Source: Gemmatimonadota bacterium (GTDB taxonomy: Bacteria > Latescibacterota > UBA2968 > UBA8231). From it: a stretch of DNA of 64,000 nt. A model generated the notes under the pieces. The model saw nothing but the letters and a program-made list of their open reading frames with translations, was not told the origin of the DNA and ran no database searches. The position numbers were made by a program, and so were the translations under genes. The DNA lies in the NCBI GenBank assembly GCA_009841115.1, contig VXML01000084.1, positions 1 through 64,000 of the forward strand, in the 5' to 3' direction. This document shows, in pieces, positions 63,125 through 64,000 of this stretch. Positions within the stretch are counted from its first letter, which is position 1; every line of letters begins with the position of its first letter.

Positions 63125-64000
63125 ATGAAACTGTTTTACGCTGTCTGCATTGGGGCCGTCTTGTTCGCCGCCTGTGCAGACCGAGACCCCCTATCCTCCA
63201 CCGCAGACTCATCTAGCGCAGCAGGCAAGGCTACGACCTCTTCCGATCCGACCCCTGGTCTGCCTGAGCCGCGCGTGGCCGCGCAATTCACCGTGCGGAT
63301 CGAAAACCTCGGCACTGTCCTCGCGCCCGGCGCGTGGGTCGCCCAGCGCGGTGGAACCCCCTTCTTCACCGACGGACAGCCCGATCGCGGCGCGGGCCTC
63401 GAAGCACTTGCCGAAGACGGCAATCCCGCCGAGCTCGCCGCGGGCCTCCACCCAAACAGCGGCGTCTTCACCACGCCGGTGGGAGCCGATAGCCCCGGAC
63501 CATTGACGTTTATGGAGATGGGCAACGCCTACGAGTTCACCTTCGTCGCTCGTCCGGGCGACCGGCTGTCTTTCGCCACCATGTACGTGCAATCCAACGA
63601 CCTGTTCTTGGCACCCGGCGACACCGGTATTGCCTTGTTCACCAACGATCGCCAGCCCATAAGCGGCGACGTTACCGATCAGATCGGGCTGTGGGATGCC
63701 GGTACGGAAGTCAACGAGCAACCCGGCGTAGGCGCGAATCAAGCACCGCGTCAGGCCGCTGCCAACACCGGCGCGGACGAAGGCGGCACAGTGCGCTTAG
63801 TCAATGATGGGTTTACCTATCCGGCCGTAGCCGATATCGTGAGCGTCACCGTCACCTCCAGAGGCGGTTTATACATCAGTACTATGGACGACGGCGACAT
63901 GGATGGCGACACGAGCGACGGCCAAACCGGGCTCGGTATTGCGATAACGCCCGATATCCTATCCTTGACCAATGCGCTGATAAGCTATTTTCAGAACGTC
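63125..64000 (+). CDS. Spondin-domain lipoprotein, cut by the window end
   Basis: At least 292 residues, open to the last base. The ATG at 63125 has AGGAG upstream. The signal ends in the lipobox LFAAC, followed by a Ser/Thr-rich linker. The Spondin_N-type domain is clear: FTVRIENLGTVLAPGAWVAQ, GAGLEALAEDG, SFATMYVQSNDLFLAPGD and IGLWDAGTEVNEQPGVGANQ. A second similar block begins near residue 240 (VSVTVTSRGGLYIS). Spondin domains are extracellular and bind matrix in animals; in bacteria the role is unknown. Confidence 0.78.
   Translation, partial: MKLFYAVCIGAVLFAACADRDPLSSTADSSSAAGKATTSSDPTPGLPEPRVAAQFTVRIENLGTVLAPGAWVAQRGGTPFFTDGQPDRGAGLEALAEDGNPAELAAGLHPNSGVFTTPVGADSPGPLTFMEMGNAYEFTFVARPGDRLSFATMYVQSNDLFLAPGDTGIALFTNDRQPISGDVTDQIGLWDAGTEVNEQPGVGANQAPRQAAANTGADEGGTVRLVNDGFTYPAVADIVSVTVTSRGGLYISTMDDGDMDGDTSDGQTGLGIAITPDILSLTNALISYFQNV

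Overview
The window looks like a piece of chromosome from an uncultured Gram-negative bacterium. Signs of this are two SusC/Oar-like TonB-dependent receptors, many lipoprotein signal peptides with a lipobox, outer-membrane beta-barrels, a LolB/DUF4292-like lipoprotein, and a secreted protease ending in a FlgD/T9SS-like C-terminal domain. Together with the CRTAC1, DUF6785, CHAD, sugar isomerase and Gfo/Idh/MocA families, this suggests the FCB superphylum or a related candidate phylum (Latescibacterota- or Poribacteria-like). That placement is inferred from gene content; there is no rRNA or other marker gene here. Coding density is high, and many genes start at TTG or GTG with 1-4 nt overlaps. 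I saw no tRNA, rRNA, CRISPR array or intact IS element.

Region 1 (1-5.4 kb) is accessory and defence-like. It holds two tandem Rpn-like nuclease-family genes with QGIE repeats (the first cut by the window edge), then a reverse-strand pair: a DUF1156 DNA methyltransferase and a DUF6615-like putative nuclease joined by a TTGA overlap. Region 2 (5.6-16.7 kb) holds two SurA-like parvulin lipoproteins flanking an antisense fused MFS/spermidine-synthase protein. It continues with an aldo/keto reductase, a CRTAC1-type FG-GAP lipoprotein paired with a pentapeptide-repeat membrane protein, and a TPR lipoprotein.

Region 3 (16.8-25.8 kb) is a catabolic-looking block. Forward genes are a DegT aminotransferase, an isochorismatase-like hydrolase and two duplicated polysaccharide deacetylases. 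They meet, 3 nt apart, reverse genes for a TIM-barrel isomerase, a mannonate dehydratase and an HpcH/HpaI aldolase. A compositionally distinct alpha-galactosidase-like gene follows. Region 4 (25.8-33.5 kb) has a very large fusion of an inactive-looking M28 peptidase to an FtsX-type permease, coupled to a DUF6785 membrane protein, then a HAD phosphatase overlapping a small retropepsin-like protein.

Region 5 (33.4-38.7 kb) contains a collagen-like lipoprotein, a DinJ-YafQ toxin-antitoxin pair, a large TonB receptor and a HigBA toxin-antitoxin pair; 23-bp direct repeats flank the first two. Region 6 (38.7-47.1 kb) carries a beta-barrel protein, MsrP, a lipocalin-like protein, a CNT nucleoside transporter, a GYD protein and a PQQ dehydrogenase forward, then a TIM-barrel protein and a CHAD protein reverse, separated by a perfect 30-bp palindrome. 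Region 7 (47.2-64 kb) has a second TonB receptor with a good promoter, a STAS protein, a DprE1/DprE2-like pair, a Uma2 nuclease, GlgB, a lone DppC-type permease, a TPR lipoprotein, a LolB-like lipoprotein, an M6 metalloprotease, a Gfo/Idh/MocA oxidoreductase and a Spondin-domain lipoprotein running off the end.
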